Of a DNA stretch of 64,000 nucleotides, positions 63,759 through 64,000 are shown piece after piece. The position numbers and the translations under genes were made by a program. This DNA is from Paramicrobacterium agarici (GTDB taxonomy: Bacteria > Actinomycetota > Actinomycetes > Actinomycetales > Microbacteriaceae): the NCBI RefSeq assembly GCF_002563955.1, contig NZ_PDJE01000001.1, forward strand, positions 496,001-560,000, read 5' to 3'. How positions within the stretch are numbered: the stretch's first letter is position 1; each line of letters begins with the position of its first letter. The notes beneath the pieces are model-generated. The model did no database searches and was not told the origin of the DNA. It saw nothing but the letters and a program-made list of their open reading frames with translations.

Positions 63759-64000
63759 TCACTTGTCGCTAGACGGTGCGTCTCCAGCATCCGGCTCTGT
63801 TGTCGCTGTTGGCGCGCTGCCAGCTGCCTGCGATTCGGCCGAAGGCGACACGTGAGTCTCCTCCTGCTGAGACCGGTCGGCTGTGGAAGCCGAGGACTCA
63901 CGCATGGCCTCGCCGACGGCGCTGCCTGTGACGCGACCCTGAATGACACTCGCGAGGTCGACGCCGGTCGCTTCCTTGACCGACTCGAAAACGCCGCGCA
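63759..64000 (-). CDS. C-terminal end of a probable flotillin/SPFH protein (partial)
   Basis: About 80 residues up to the right edge. The visible part reads VFESVKEATGVDLASVIQGRVTG, the usual end of actinobacterial flotillins (KETTGVDL-like), followed by a Ser/Glu/Ala-rich tail. Most of the gene lies outside, so the family call is tentative. Confidence 0.5.
   Translation of the reverse strand, partial: RGVFESVKEATGVDLASVIQGRVTGSAVGEAMRESSASTADRSQQEETHVSPSAESQAAGSAPTATTEPDAGDAPSSDK

Overview
This window looks like a chromosomal segment of a high-GC Gram-positive actinomycete, most likely a member of the Microbacteriaceae or a close relative. The reasons are the high GC content, frequent GTG starts, many start codons lying just downstream of a -10 box (leaderless or near-leaderless genes), the fha-pstP-rodA-pbpA-pknA-pknB block, and an extremely frequent octamer GGATGCTG/CAGCATCC (about 78 copies counted by eye). 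The lineage is an inference; no rRNA gene is present.

1-7.6 kb: the 3' end of an MFS transporter, a DinB-like protein, a YCII (DGPF) protein next to an ECF42-type sigma factor, and a bifunctional proline catabolic enzyme (PutA type). 7.6-12.1 kb: a siderophore ABC importer operon (ATPase, lipoprotein, fused double permease) behind a DtxR/IdeR-type iron box. 12.6-19.4 kb: FBP-domain protein, drug efflux pump with its TetR regulator and operator, a frameshifted proline iminopeptidase, a MazEF-like toxin-antitoxin pair, a Zn alcohol dehydrogenase, a deaminase and a small membrane protein. 19.5-22.7 kb: a tricorn-type protease. 22.9-27.9 kb: an AztABCD zinc uptake locus with an extra AztD-like lipoprotein and a Zur-like box in the divergent promoter.

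27.9-40 kb: aminotransferase, an ECF41 sigma factor divergent from an NAD(P)-epimerase with an ECF41-type promoter between them, several regulators and small proteins, a VapBC pair, MgtC-like protein, hydrolases, flavoprotein, MsrA, an MFS permease and a tRNA-Leu(CAG). 40.3-51.5 kb: the actinobacterial growth and division signalling block (two FHA proteins, PP2C phosphatase, RodA/FtsW, PBP, two Ser/Thr kinases), followed by glutamine amidotransferase, a small membrane protein, class E sortase and CrgA. The order matches the oriC-proximal block of Mycobacterium.

51.6-64 kb: siderophore-interacting reductase plus flavin reductase, then a 270-bp intergenic region with a tight cluster of DnaA boxes, then a secreted, LPATG-anchored protein whose first mature domain is about half identical to eukaryotic ubiquitin. 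After these come rhomboid protease, cyclophilin, NUDIX and LOG-family proteins, a hydrolase with a lost stop, three regulators with clear operators, a doubly frameshifted ABC ATPase, and the 3' end of a probable flotillin gene.

The most interesting items are the cell-wall ubiquitin-like protein, the DnaA-box cluster beside it, the dispersed octamer (also used as a terminator stem), and the repeated -10/ATG arrangement. Four independent single-base deletions break or extend three hydrolase or ATPase genes; they may be real decay or sequencing error.
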